The position numbers and the translations under genes are program-made. DNA of 64,000 nt. Origin: Sepiola atlantica. Its lineage: Eukaryota > Mollusca > Cephalopoda > Sepiida > Sepiolidae. Below the pieces are notes generated by a model, which saw only the letters and a list, made by a program, of their open reading frames with translations, made no database searches and was not told where the DNA came from. The stretch is taken from contig OY744525.1 of NCBI GenBank assembly GCA_963556195.1, positions 76,379,344-76,443,343 of the forward strand, in the 5' to 3' direction. Position 1 is the first letter of the stretch. The number at the start of each line of letters is the position of its first letter. Below are positions 1 to 10,499 of this stretch, piece after piece.

Positions 1-225
1 AAAAATGAATAAGAAAGAATGAAAACGTTTCAAACTGGAAAGTTTAAAAAAAAGAACAAATGAAAAAAAACCGTATAAATCGGTATAGAAAGCAAAAAGA
101 AAATGTCTCATTATGGAAATAGATTAAAGGCGGAGTTGTCTGCTTTGTTATTTTTTCTCAATTCCCCTAAATACTTAAAATGGATTCGTCCGGCAGTTTC
201 TTACCTGCAAACATTTGTGTGACGA

Positions 226-269
<44 letters not shown>

Positions 270-317
270 AATAAATAATACATATTACTCTTTATTATAG
301 AGTAGCGGATGTTAAAG
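1..317 (+). repeat. Interspersed repeat P, copy 1
   Basis: This segment is a diverged copy of 37785-38120 in the same orientation. Both share an A-rich start, the motif ATCGGTATAGAAAG, a CATTATGGAAAT / AATTATGGAAAT motif, an ACTTGAAATGG / ACTTAAAATGG motif and the end TTTATTATAGAGT. The main difference is the TA microsatellite at 231-262, absent from the other copy. The family is not recognised and has no coding capacity. Confidence 0.7.
231..262. repeat. (TA)n microsatellite
   Basis: About 16 TA units, sitting inside repeat P. Confidence 0.95.
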
Positions 318-1031
318 GCACAACAATGGCAGATGTTGAGTGCTTGACGTTCGAGTTGGTTCATGTACATAGAGCAAGGGTTATTACCCAGGATCCACAG
401 ATTCCTAAGAGGTCTATAGATGGGCCTCAGGAAGTATGTGAAGGTCAAATTAAAAACTAACATTTATATTCACTATACAGTATTAAGTTATGTTTTTTAA
501 TATATAGCAGATGTTATGTACATCTGTCTGTCATGTTTATTTTATTCATGAGTTACCGATGTGAGACCAGAGTTATGTTCCCTTGAATTTATTTTCGGTA
601 CCAACACAGGAGAGGCTACGGCGGTGAGAGTTTGTAATCTCAGTCTACCCATAGGGAAAATTCAGAACAAAACTCTTCCTCTTTCTGGTGTGACTTTCAA
701 GGTGCACAGACGTTGGTCTGCTGCTGTCCTTCTAGGCATGCTTTACAACCTCCTACAGGTTTGGCCTGTGAGGTTATTTTTTCTGATCAAGTCACTTGAC
801 TCTAAAATACTAGTAAAAGAACCAAACAAATTTGTCCTACATTTTCTCTGTGCTGTGTGTCAGTACAATTTACATATTCCGTGCGATCACACATATGTTC
901 TCAATATGCGTGTTTCAAATTGTAAGGGTAACAATTGTATCCTTCGTTTTGTACTCATTTCTAAAGCAACTTCTTTGTGTACTGTTTATGTATTACATGT
1001 TTTTAAAATTCCTTTTATGTTTTTTTATTGA
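318..1031. other. No recognisable gene
   Basis: An open frame of 156 codons lies at 561-1031 (+), but its product has no motif I recognise and its C-terminal half is low-complexity and hydrophobic. I would not call it a gene. It lies just next to a LINE tail on the opposite strand, so it may be part of repeat DNA. Confidence 0.4.
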
Positions 1032-1035
1032 TTGA

Positions 1036-1270
1036 TATCCCATAACGTCAAGGAGTTTGGCCGATATTCATACGATTCCCCTCAACCTCTGCCGATCATT
1101 AGCAATTCGCACCACTTCTTCTACTGATAACCCTGTCCATTCTAGTACGGTGTCCATCCACTGCTTTCTTGGACGTCCTGGTCTGCAAGAACTATGTACC
1201 CAACCTTATAGTATAGTGTTTGCTAGAGTTTGATGTCTTAATGCATGGTCGAACCATCATAGTTTGCAAT
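1036..1270 (-). pseudogene. Non-LTR retrotransposon ORF2 C-terminus (decayed)
   Basis: Read on the minus strand, this encodes the typical tail of a non-LTR retrotransposon polyprotein: a degraded LRWFDHALR block followed by RPGRPRKQWMDTVLEW, then VEEVVRIANDRQRLRGIV, where the family has a tryptophan-rich, Arg/Asp-rich end. There are stops before the GRPR block and after RGIV, and only the terminal ~75 codons remain, so this is a 5'-truncated dead insertion. The GRPR-K-W spacing is what identifies it. The exact clade cannot be told from the tail alone. Confidence 0.8.
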
Positions 1271-1888
1271 GTTTAATGGTAATACTTGCTGACTCGCTGT
1301 ATCCCACTAAATCTTCAGTAATTTATTCACATAGACATTAGTTTTATAAGTGTGCCACGGTATGTTTAGAATCTTTCTCAATGCCTTCATGTTGACAAAC
1401 TGTAATAAATGTATATATTATTGAATCCAACTGTTTTGTCTCAATTATAGTTTTCTCGTTCTGACACCCGTGTGTGTTATCAATGTGATAATATTCACGA
1501 ATAATGTCTACCACAGGTGAAGAGAAGGATGTATTCTTGAACACATGGTCAACTAAAATAATAAGATAGGAATATAAAATATCCATATTTTACACTGTTT
1601 TCTATATAAATTTCATATATATTTTTGTTTCAGGCTTAGTTTGAATTGAAAACATCAAACAAACAACAATAACTTTTTCATTGAAATGAACTTTTAATCA
1701 GAATTAAAGTTTTTGTTTTGTTTCATTTGTACAAGATGTATTTCAGTTTTGGGTGGTCATCAATTTTTGTAGAAAAAACAGTAAGAATTCTTTCATCCAT
1801 ACTTTGTGTATGTCATACACAATATGGGGTAATTAATTTTCAATAAAATAAAGTACATTCATAGCAAGCAATATCATGTTTATGTGCG
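1271..1888. other. AT-rich sequence, nothing recognised
   Basis: No coding motif, tandem repeat or clear inverted repeat was seen. Open frames here are short and lack family signatures. Confidence 0.5.
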
Positions 1889-1962
1889 TTTCTGGAGGGG
1901 GTCCAACACTTTCAACAGATTCTCACAGAGGTCCATGACTAAGAAAAGGTTAAGAACCCCTG
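1889..1962 (-). mobile_element. hAT-like terminal fragment
   Basis: On the minus strand the segment begins CAGGGGTTCTTAACC and continues with a GTCATGGACC motif, the style of hAT DNA-transposon termini. The partner terminus was not found nearby, so this is a fragment or the end of a short non-autonomous copy. Confidence 0.5.
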
Positions 1963-2839
1963 CCTTCAAGACTGGATCATACAGTTCATATAATGTTCTC
2001 CCATTACTATATAAAAACAAATAAAAGCAACACTAGTATAAGTAAGGAATAACACTGTGAACATTTATATTATATGAGCACATTTAGAATAAAGTATGTA
2101 GTATACTAATATTTAAAAAATAAAGTAAAAGTAAAATATTTAAAAAATTGTGATACACTTAATATAAAAAATATATATTTATTATTATTATAATATGTAA
2201 AGTACAGCCAGTCTAACAAGAGTTTCTTTGCCTTAAATAGCCTTTTGAATACAAGATATATACTTAAATCTGTTTTGTCAGTCATTTATGGCAAACATCG
2301 GTCCATGTTCTAAAAAAAAATTGTATTTCCAATAGATTTTAATATTTCTATATTTACTCCTTGTCGATATTTTATTCAGCATTAGTCATAAATTAAGGAA
2401 GGGGGGGGGGAGCTAATCCTCTCACACGCAAAGTACTCTTCCAACCACTTATAAAAACCGGGAAGAAATTTAATAACAGACAGTTTTCGAGAATCACCGT
2501 TTACTGCACGGTAAAATAATATAAGAGTACATTTTTTTTTATTTTACAGTGGTAAAATAAATGTATTATTTTATTTAATTTTAGCAAATAATATATTATA
2601 ATAATTATTTTTTTCTAATTCTACTGCACGTTATAGCTCCTTCTCTGCAGAAAAAATAGTATAATTTTTTATTGTCAAGCACAAAGATGCGTTTATTGTT
2701 TTTATATCTCCCCACAAAAAATGTCCAGTAAAGTATATATTTATTCTTAACACAACAAAAACATGAGTGCAACAACATCAAAATAAACAGATTTTAAGTT
2801 GTTTATAGTGTTGCACTAATGTTTTATTTCAATGTGAAT
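1963..2839. other. AT-rich sequence, nothing recognised
   Basis: Very AT-rich, with a G-run at 2401-2410. No gene or repeat family is recognised. Confidence 0.5.
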
Positions 2840-2934
2840 GGGTTGTGTAGGTTTTCAGCATCCCAAATTCTCTTTTCAAAAGACAACATTCTATACGATT
2901 TGGGAATTTGGGATGTTGAAAATATACACAACTC
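2840..2934. repeat. Short hairpin, 31 bp arms
   Basis: Arms 2840-2870 and 2904-2934 are inverted copies with about four mismatches, separated by 33 bases. The core GAATTTGGGAT / ATCCCAAATTC is perfect. A 69-codon open frame at 2819-3028 is a by-product. It could be a tiny MITE relic or a hairpin RNA. Confidence 0.75.
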
Positions 2935-3643
2935 ATATGCGAACTATGAAGAAAAACATTTTCATGTGAAGGCACAATTGGATGGCCCATCTATCTACAT
3001 TTTGGATAAAATTTATTATCTGTATTAAATCAAGTCCTGAAATAGAATTCTATTTAACTTTTTTTTTAGTGTTGAAAATCTAACTTTAATCCAATGTTAT
3101 AATCGCTGGAGGCTATGACTGTCAAACTTTGAACATTCTTTTTACAAAAGTTTTAACGAATTTAAAAGCTGATAATTTAACAATAAAAAATTATTGAAAA
3201 GAACTTGCTTGTACTTTTCAATAATCTAATAAGGTAATTTTTCAGTAATTTCCTAATGTATCCTAATGTATGGTTGTTTATTATTTACAATTTTCAGAAT
3301 TACTCCTAAAAACTTATTTCATACTAAATTCATGATTTATGCCATTTTCTTGAGTAAAAAAAATAGTTGGCTTTTATTTTTATTTTTTTGTTTTTAATAT
3401 TTAAAAGATTATAGCAAAAAGCTGCATTGTTGCATGCAACCCTCATTCGTAAAACCATCACACTCAACAAAACACAAACATTTGATGCCATTAAAAATGT
3501 AAAATGAAGTAAAATCATTTTTTTTAAGTCAGCATATTTGAATAAAACTGAATTATTTTTCTTCATCCCCCCACAAAAAAAAACTTTAATTCAAATATTT
3601 TACCAATTATTAATTAACACATTTCTTCATAATCTCTATTCAT
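2935..3643. other. AT-rich sequence with a small hairpin
   Basis: The only structure seen is a 12 bp inverted repeat at 3190-3201 / 3214-3225. No coding evidence. Confidence 0.5.
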
Positions 3644-4258
3644 ATAAAGTTAGGTATGTGAATATGTTTATATATTTGTATGTACAGGATTAACTCCTAA
3701 ACTAATTAACATTATGAATACAGCTGCTAGGTATAAAATGTCATAATGTGGGGTATTTTTAGTTTAATTTAAAGGGAGCAAAAATGGGGGGGGGGGGGTG
3801 CTTGCAATTTTTTAAAAAGATAATTCCCATTTTTCTAAAATGTTAACAATAGGTATTAAACATCAATTAATAAATATTCCTCAAATTTCAGTTTCTTTGG
3901 GGTATTTTAAAGGCTTTTATGGGCCATAATATGGGCACAACCTCCCATTTGAAAATTCAAATATTTCAGATTTGCATTGAATTTGATCCATAGTCATTAG
4001 AAACCAATTAAGCAAGATTCCATGCATTTCACTTTCGTCTTAGAACCCATTGAGCTTAAGCCTTAAATTTGAGACATTTTCTGGAATGGGAATCATGTAA
4101 TGGATTTTGTTCAAAATTGGAATAAGGATTCTTCTAGACATAAGGTTTAGTAATATTATATCTTGATTTTAATTTTCGTAAGGGGATATAAAAGTGGTGC
4201 AACACTGTTCTGTTCGGGGAATTAATTTTACCCGTCCTGGGACGGGTATTCTTCTAGT
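3644..4258 (-). repeat. Dispersed repeat family C, copy 1
   Basis: On the minus strand this starts with a hairpin (arms 4230-4237 / 4240-4247, ACCCGTCC/GGACGGGT), runs through the family motifs AATTAATTCCCCGAACAGA and CTTATGTCTAGAA, and ends near ACATACCTAACTTTATATG. Other copies: 16273, 45864, 46235, 49897 and 61365. A 13-G run (3786-3798) is private to this copy. No open frame is conserved between copies, so the family looks non-autonomous. Confidence 0.85.
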
Positions 4259-4437
4259 TTAAGTATAAGTGAAATTAAGTAAAGTTTATGTTTGATTTAA
4301 AGATTGAATTAATAAAATTGACAAAGGCGAAAAGAAAGCCGACTCTTAAAATATCCATCTGTATTAATTTCCTGTTGAGACATTATTACTTAGGACACTT
4401 ACTTACAAGTTGACAACTACAAACGTGACTGATTACA

Positions 4438-4975
4438 TTGATGGCCGAACAAGAAAACAGAACGCAACTAAAGGGAGGTAACCAAAGACGAGAACCAGGC
4501 AAAAGGAATAAGAAAGTCAAGAACTCGAATCAAACTGTGAGCAAAGATGATGAAGTGATGTGCCACATGTGTTCTGTCGTTTTTGTTGGCCCCGATGATA
4601 AATTACTTGAATGTGAGCGCTGTGATCACTGGCTTTGCACCAAATGTATCAACATGAGTGACGCTGTGTACAATATCATGGTTGAAAGGAAGGATATGCA
4701 CTGCTAGTTTAATGAATGTGAAGCAAAGCCAATGATCGCAGTGAAAACTAACAAGGATATCGAAGATAGATGTGCCGCATACACGAGTTCTCTGATAGAA
4801 ATCGCTCGACAACATGGAGAAAAAAATTGAAAGTATGATGGACAAAGAACTGTTGACTGAATTTGAAAACAGAGTGGAAAGTTTGGAAAGTAAACAAGTG
4901 ATCAAATAGGTGCAGGTACCAACTGACCCTAGTGACAATAAACAAAAATCAGTGACAGTTAGTCAAACTATAGAA
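4438..4975 (+). pseudogene. LINE ORF1 with PHD-like zinc finger (decayed)
   Basis: The frame from 4438 has a Lys/Arg/Asn-rich N-terminus and then a PHD/RING-like zinc-binding region: CHMC at about residues 41-44, then CERCDHWLCTKC, as in the ORF1 of some non-LTR retrotransposons. A TAG at 4705-4707 falls where the finger should continue (KDMHC then stop). Downstream codons in the same frame give NECEAKPMIAVKT and DIEDRCAAYTSSLIEIARQ. A +1 shift at the A-run near 4821 then leads into a Glu/Lys-rich, coiled-coil-like stretch (ELLTEFENRVESLESKQ). The relic is cut at 4976 by a hAT end. Family knowledge says ORF1 proteins bind the element RNA. This copy is dead. Confidence 0.8.
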
Positions 4976-5355
4976 CAGGGGTCGGCAACCCCCCAGTCCA
5001 TGGGCCACATCCGGCCCTCAAGTAAATTTTGTTTGGCCTGCCATCTTACCTGGACACAATCTAAATATAGGCAAATCAAAGCAACAGTTGAAAGCTGGAA
5101 TATATCGCAGCGTTTCTCAAACTGTGCGGCCCAAAATTATCGAATATTATTGATTACCTGATTTTCTTTTTCTTTTTCAGAAATCTTTTTTGTATTAACA
5201 AAAAGAAGCCCATGTCAACTAAGAGAAGAAAAGTGGATTTGGAGTGCCAAAAGGTTAACGATGGCTGGACAATCAGCTATTTTTTTTCATTGAGCATTTC
5301 GGAAAATGTGGTTGCTTCATTTGTCAAGAAACCATTGCTGTGAAGAAATAAAATA
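4976..5355 (+). mobile_element. hAT transposon 5' part, inserted in LINE ORF1
   Basis: The element starts with CAGGGGTCGGCAACC, followed by CATCCGGCCC, a classic hAT 5' end. After a second TIR-like CAGCGTTTCTCAAACTG block at 5109-5125 there is a polypyrimidine tract ending in CAG (5161-5180), then the start of a transposase-like frame at 5212. The 3' end was not located. The left boundary lies exactly where the LINE ORF1 homology stops, so this insertion is younger than that LINE copy. Confidence 0.7.
5212..5350 (+). pseudogene. hAT (ZBED/GTF2IRD2-like) transposase N-terminus
   Basis: Translation from the ATG at 5212 gives MSTKRRKVDLECQKVNDGW, then TISYFF. After a one-base shift near 5288 the frame continues IEHFGKCGCFICQETIAV and stops at 5348-5350. 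The KRRKVD start, the aromatic YFF block and the CxxC pair resemble the N-terminus and BED-type finger of hAT transposases related to ZBED5 and GTF2IRD2. Only ~45 codons remain. The catalytic RNase-H domain is absent. Confidence 0.7.
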
Positions 5356-5443
5356 AGGAATTGGCTTTTTTTGTTAAATGTGTTTGTAGTTAATTTATTT
5401 CTTCTTATACTTAGCATATCACATTACAATAGTTTCACAGTAC

Positions 5444-5514
5444 CTTCAGAAGTGTATCTGACTGATCTCTTACCGTCATGCCAATTGCTAGAGATCAGTC
5501 AGGTACATTCTGAG
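5444..5514. repeat. Hairpin, 13 bp perfect core arms
   Basis: CTGACTGATCTCT (5458-5470) and AGAGATCAGTCAG (5490-5502) form a perfect inverted repeat with a 19-base loop. Imperfect pairing extends the arms to about 25 bp. Possibly a terminal stem of a foldback element. Confidence 0.75.
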
Positions 5515-5564
5515 AAAATATATATTTCTGCATATATAAATATGAGTTAAAGGAAAGTAAATGT

Positions 5565-5965
5565 CCAACAAAAATCAAATGGTTAGTTTATGGAATTAAA
5601 TGATAAGTAAGACACAAACTAATGAAAAATATTGACAGAAACATGGTTAAAAAGTACATCGATTAATATTTCGACTCGATTTGTCAAGGCTTACTCATAG
5701 AATTAAAATTTTATTAAGGTGAAGTCAAGTTTTATACAGAGGAAGATGGAGGAAGGATTTAAAACAAGGTGTGTAGGGTGTGAGAGCGATGATGATAAAC
5801 GTTTTGGGAAGAGTGCTCATAGATTAATATCAGGCAGGTAGTGAGAAGAGAGGAGGAAACAGTGGGGTAAGAGAGGAGAGGGAGAGACGAGGAAAAAAAG
5901 CTAAGCAGAAGAAGAGGAACATACAGGCTACTAGAGTCATCCGGTATCAAATGTGGTGAGTTTCT
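5565..5965 (+). repeat. Dispersed repeat family G with purine-rich tail, copy 1
   Basis: The 5' part contains a TTAGTTTATGGAATTAAATG motif and an ATATTTCGACTCGATTTGTC motif. The 3' part follows TTTTATACAGA and is strongly purine-rich (GA/GGA blocks, 5740-5940). The same order recurs at 53490-53900. The 5' part alone is seen as an inverted pair at 22327-22510. Confidence 0.55.
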
Positions 5966-6304
5966 TTTCATTTAGTAGTTTTAGCGATAATGGGAGATAT
6001 TTTGCACTATTTAATTTTTGTTTTTAATATAGAGACAGACTAAAAGAAACAAATGTGAAGTAGCACGCACATGCACATAAACATTATTTGTCAATCTCTC
6101 AATATCTCTTTAACTATAAACGGTATATATATATATATATATATGTAGCATGTACATCTGTTATTGCCCGGGGTTCTACTCTATTAATTTCAGGATATTA
6201 GTACTTCATTATTTATAGATGTAATACAATTTTTTTTATTGACTAAAAACAAAACTTCTGGATAAACTATATTCTTTGTATTTTCATATGAAGCATAGAC
6301 ATAG
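5966..6304. other. AT-rich sequence
   Basis: Contains a short (TA)n tract at 6124-6145. Nothing else recognised. Confidence 0.5.
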
Positions 6305-6625
6305 TTTGGTTTGGTTTGATTGTTTTGTTTTATGGCATATCAACCCTCTGGTTATTTAATGCCGAATCCTGTCACTTTGGTGAAAGTTTTTATGCTTCTA
6401 GTTCTTTATATGTTTAAGTATTTATTCATGGGGTTTGATTGAGTGAAAGGGAGGGAGAGGGAAATTGTTTTGGGGAGCTTTGCAGAACATGATTGAGTTT
6501 TGCAAAGAGAAGAAAACAATAAAACATCGATGTTTGGTGCATTTTGGGTCAGAAGCCGATATCTTCAGACAGACTGATCTGGTAGCACCAGGCCACGTAG
6601 ACATAGTGGTCATTTGGTAATCAAA
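6305..6625 (+). repeat. Dispersed repeat family A, copy 1
   Basis: Recognised by TTTTATGGCATATCAACCCT, ATTTAATGCCGAATCC, the GTTTTTATGCTT and TATTTATTCATGG motifs, a GGGAGGGAG tract, GATTGAGTTTTGCAAAGAGA and the TTTTGGGTCAGAAGCCGATA motif. Related copies: 27795-27935, 31815-32260 (minus), 34555-34735, and a 5' scrap near 55313-55340. No conserved protein is seen. Confidence 0.75.
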
Positions 6626-6784
6626 CTAATGTGAGGCAGCAACATATAGTTTGCCATGAGAAAAGCATGGTTCTTGCATTTGTAATCCAGCCACCTTCAG
6701 TGTTTATCTGTGAGATTTGCTGATGGGTGTTGCAAAAGATATTCTGGCTGGGCACTGCAATCTTGTGAAATTAAAAGAATAATG

Positions 6785-7225
6785 TATAGGAGCTAATCTT
6801 AACATAATCTGTAAGACGATCTCTTATAATAATCTCTAACAAAATGGATCCCCAAAGACAGGAAAACAAGGCCCTTCTATCAATAACAAATAATATATAC
6901 TGGGTGTAGATTACCAGAGGTTAAAGACAGTGAAAAAAGGAATAGTAATAATATAGGTCGTATCTCAGAGCAGTATATCTCCAAGTGAAGATAGCCTTGC
7001 TCGGTGTCAAATAGGACCTCTTTCTTCATGGGTGTCTGGAAGCTATCTGCCTACCCTGCAAATTTCTAAAGGTCTGGATGTAGTCTTTTAAAGGTCCGGT
7101 CGAAATTAATACACTCAGGAGGCTAATTGATCCTCATGTGACCGAACAACCTTGCTAGAGCTGCTCTCTGCAAAAGGAAAGAAATGTCAATGTTTATGAC
7201 TACTACGAACGTGACTTCTTAGAAA
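6785..7225 (+). repeat. Dispersed repeat family B, copy 1
   Basis: Aligns along its length with 33295-33790 in the same orientation. Shared landmarks: GTTAATCTT/GCTAATCTT, AGTATATCTCCAAGTGAA, CTTTCTTCATGGGTGTCTGG, TCATGTGACCGAACAACC and AAATGTCAATGTTT. Copies differ by many substitutions and indels, so they are old. Identity unknown; an LTR fragment is one possibility. Confidence 0.65.
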
Positions 7226-7504
7226 AAAATACCTCATCTCCAGCAGTGCAGACTGCTAATACTGTTGTATCAATCAGACGTGGTATAAATTCTTTCACTG
7301 CTAATCTAGTGCTATTATGCAAACATGGTGCATCAAATTTCTGAGCAACATGATTGGCACTCCTTTCTTCAACATGGCTCTTTGAGATGGCATACCAGAT
7401 GGCCCCAAACTGTTAATAAATTTGGTAGGATATTTGATAGCTTCATTTGGATCTGTGGCAGTGTCGGTGGATTTGTATAGTTTTTATCATTATGCAACTA
7501 CAAA

Positions 7505-7700
7505 ATGAGTTCTTCATTGATCTGGTTAATAACTTCTCTGTCCGTTTTTTTAAGACCCTGGAACAGCCTACCAGAGGACATTGTGATGATGCCCACCATA
7601 TTGAGGTTTAAAGTCGCCTTGGACAAACATTTAGATATAGATGCAATATCTTCTGTCTTTTTACATAGCTTGTTGCACTTTGCTATTTTTTTTACCAATA
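7505..7700 (+). pseudogene. Non-LTR retrotransposon ORF2 extreme C-terminus
   Basis: The frame gives LRPWNSLPEDIVMMPT followed by LRFKVALDKHLDID. This matches the 'WNSLPxxVVxAxTxxxFKxxLDKHL' end common to jockey/CR1-type LINE polyproteins and to LINE-derived ORFs. Only ~60 codons remain and no RT is present upstream, so this is a 5'-truncated relic. The opposite-strand frame at 7498-7788 is a shadow. Confidence 0.7.
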
Positions 7701-8700
7701 AAATTGATTTATCGACTGATTGATTGAACCTGATCGGTTGAGCCAAGTATTGCTCTCTCACACAAACATTGATAATTGTGGGAAACAAAAAATTAGGAAA
7801 CCATTAGCTTCGATGATACTAAGAAACTAATTAGTGGTATATTACATTATTATTAGCTCTAGTTGTCCCTTCACCAACTTCCAACAACCTTTCAGCAAAT
7901 ACAGCTGAATTATAATGTTTGAAAAGATGAGCCCTCATATTTGTTTGTAATTTAATTTTGTTGAGATGTTTCCACAATTTCATCAGCTTTGATCCCACTT
8001 TGGAATCGCTGGAAGGGTTTGACGAAATAACTTGCATTATTTTCATTTAGACCCATTTTTACTTAAAAAATCTTCAAGTTATGCAAGTGCAGCATAGCCG
8101 ATCGAAATCTTTGCCACACAAACCGATGGCTGTGCATGTCATGTAAAGTTGTCTCTGCATTTCTCTGTAGTAATAATAGTGCCTGTAAAGTTGTCTGTCT
8201 CTTTCTTTTTATGTAACAGCAGCAGCATAGCATTTCACTTTCTTTTTCATGTTGTTCATTGTATGTCTGTCTCTCTTTCTTTAATTGCTGAAGTTGTAAT
8301 AGTTGTTAGTCATGACAACAGCACATATTCGTTTTGAGTTGAATATTTTTTAACATTTATATTTCCTCTTAACATAATAAAATCAGACAGAGGGTCTAGA
8401 CGAAAACATTAGTCATTCCACTTTCCAAAATAAAGGAGTTCGGTTGATACTCTTTTTTACTTACTTTTTACTTTTTTTTTCATTCAATAACGAAGACAGG
8501 CGAAACACATATCAGGATCAGATCGAACATAGAAAAATGGACAATTACTATCAAATCTTGTTTAAACTGCCTGTTTTGTCTATAAAAGCTTATTTTTAAA
8601 GGAAATGGCAATAGAGTCATAGAATCGTTATCAATTTAAAATAAATTCATAGAAGTCTCAGTAGCAAGCGATATGATCTTTCTGTTAAAATTACCTTCAG
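7701..8700. other. No gene recognised
   Basis: Mixed AT-rich and pyrimidine-rich sequence (8150-8300 is T/C-rich with CTGT repeats). Open frames are short and without signatures. Confidence 0.45.
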
Positions 8701-8741
8701 ACATGTGTACAGAACACCACAGAGCTGTTCTGTACACATGT
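8701..8741. repeat. Perfect hairpin, 16 bp arms
   Basis: ACATGTGTACAGAACA (8701-8716) and its exact inverse at 8726-8741 flank a 9-base loop. No poly-T follows. Confidence 0.9.
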
Positions 8742-9818
8742 TTATAGGTTTATTCACATGATTTACAGAATATTTCTAATAGATATGAAGTAGTGCACAA
8801 CACGCAAAAACAAAATACTTGACTTCAAATAAAGCTTTCTTCAAAAAATTTGTTATTTTTGCTTTACAGTCTGGAACAATGACATGTCTGCAGATGTAAC
8901 GGAACCGATTAGGATGGTTCATATTCTTTTGATCCATTCTAATACAAATCTAGATCTGAAAAGAGAAAATATATTTTTTTAACTTACCCATTGTAATAGA
9001 TTGGAGACTTAAGTCAGGAATTAAGAGAAAACATATGTTGTTCACTTCATGTTTTTATTAGCTGAACTGAACGCCATCAGTAATAAGAAAGAGACTGAAG
9101 CCTAATACTATTTCTTGTGTTATGACAGTGAAGAGTTCTAATAAAGGGAGATAAGTTTTGACTAACCTATAACCAGCTGTGGCAAAAACTGAACCCATAC
9201 ATGTTCGGATAATAGCACTACTCTAGAAAAAAATATGTTGGAATAAAAATTGAGAATATCTTCGGACCTATGAGTTATAGTTTTGAACTCAGCATGCTAA
9301 AAATGATCCTAAATCGGTTAGAAAACCCCTGATCATTAAAAAATAGTTTTGAAAGCTGGCCAGTTTTATCATCAACACTTCACTTTCCAAAAAAGAAATT
9401 CTAATGATAAAAATTTTAAAAAAGAAAACGAAATACATATTTTTTCCTTTGATAAGTTATGTAAATATTCATGAGAATTATTTTTTCATGCTATCATTAG
9501 AAAAATCTTTATAATAAATTGATTAATTTACTTGGTTTAATCTCAAAAATACAGAACGGCTGCCCGGAGACAAATCACATATGATCAAACGGAAAAACAA
9601 TGTCAAGATGAAACGCAAAGATTAAGTTGTTTGATGTATTGCACTGGGGAAAATATTTGAGAAAAATGGCTGAGATTTGTTTTGAAAAATAGCAATTATT
9701 ATAAAAAGAAAACTACTAAAAATATTCTAAAAGAAGTAATTTTACAATCTCAACAGAAATGGTATTCCAATCTTGATATTTTCTTAACAGATAAAACAAG
9801 AAAGTGACAATTCATTTA

Positions 9819-9821
<3 letters not shown>
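8742..9821. other. AT-rich sequence, nothing recognised
   Basis: No coding motif or repeat structure identified. Confidence 0.45.

Positions 9822-9886
<65 letters not shown>
9822..9886. repeat. (TA)n microsatellite
   Basis: About 32 TA units. Confidence 0.97.
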
Positions 9887-9892
<6 letters not shown>

Positions 9893-10077
9893 CATAAACA
9901 GAGGCTGAAGAGAGTATGGCATAGGAGGCCAACTATAGGTTCCCTTTGTTTGGATTTGAAACCAACGGTACCGATGTTGTCTTAATCTTCTGTAATTACA
10001 TATATAAATAAATATTACGCTCCTATTTTTTTTTTTTATTCATAATTGAGCACTCTACTAGGGTTCTCTCCCATTAA

Positions 10078-10114
<37 letters not shown>

Positions 10115-10308
10115 CAGTTTATATTATATTCCAATAACCATGGTTTTATTTTATTATTTTTATTTTTTCACATTTCCAAAAACTATAAAATTTCTGTGAG
10201 ATATATTTTTAACGGTCCGTTTCATTTGTCTTGTGCCAAACAACATTTTTATGTTAATATCGTCTCTGCAACACTACAAAATCATCAGAAAATATATATA
10301 TATATCTA

Positions 10309-10346
<38 letters not shown>

Positions 10347-10489
10347 TGGGCGAAAAATTTGAGTCAGGCTAATTTGTCAATAATTTTGTTAATACTATGT
10401 TTTCAGGTAATGTTATTGATATCAGATCTTTTTTTTTTTTCGGGTGAGTATCTAAGCTGCTAAATTTATATTAATACGCAATAATAAAT
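9887..10489. other. AT-rich sequence with two TA microsatellites
   Basis: TA tracts at 10080-10110 and 10292-10342. Frames running through them are low-complexity Tyr/Ile repeats and not genes. Confidence 0.6.
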
Positions 10490-10499
10490 ATCATCGAAG

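Noticed and set aside
561..1031. 156-codon plus-strand frame
   Set aside because: No recognisable domain, a low-complexity hydrophobic second half and no upstream promoter or splice context.
7498..7788. 96-codon minus-strand frame
   Set aside because: Antisense shadow of the LINE C-terminus WNSLPED block.
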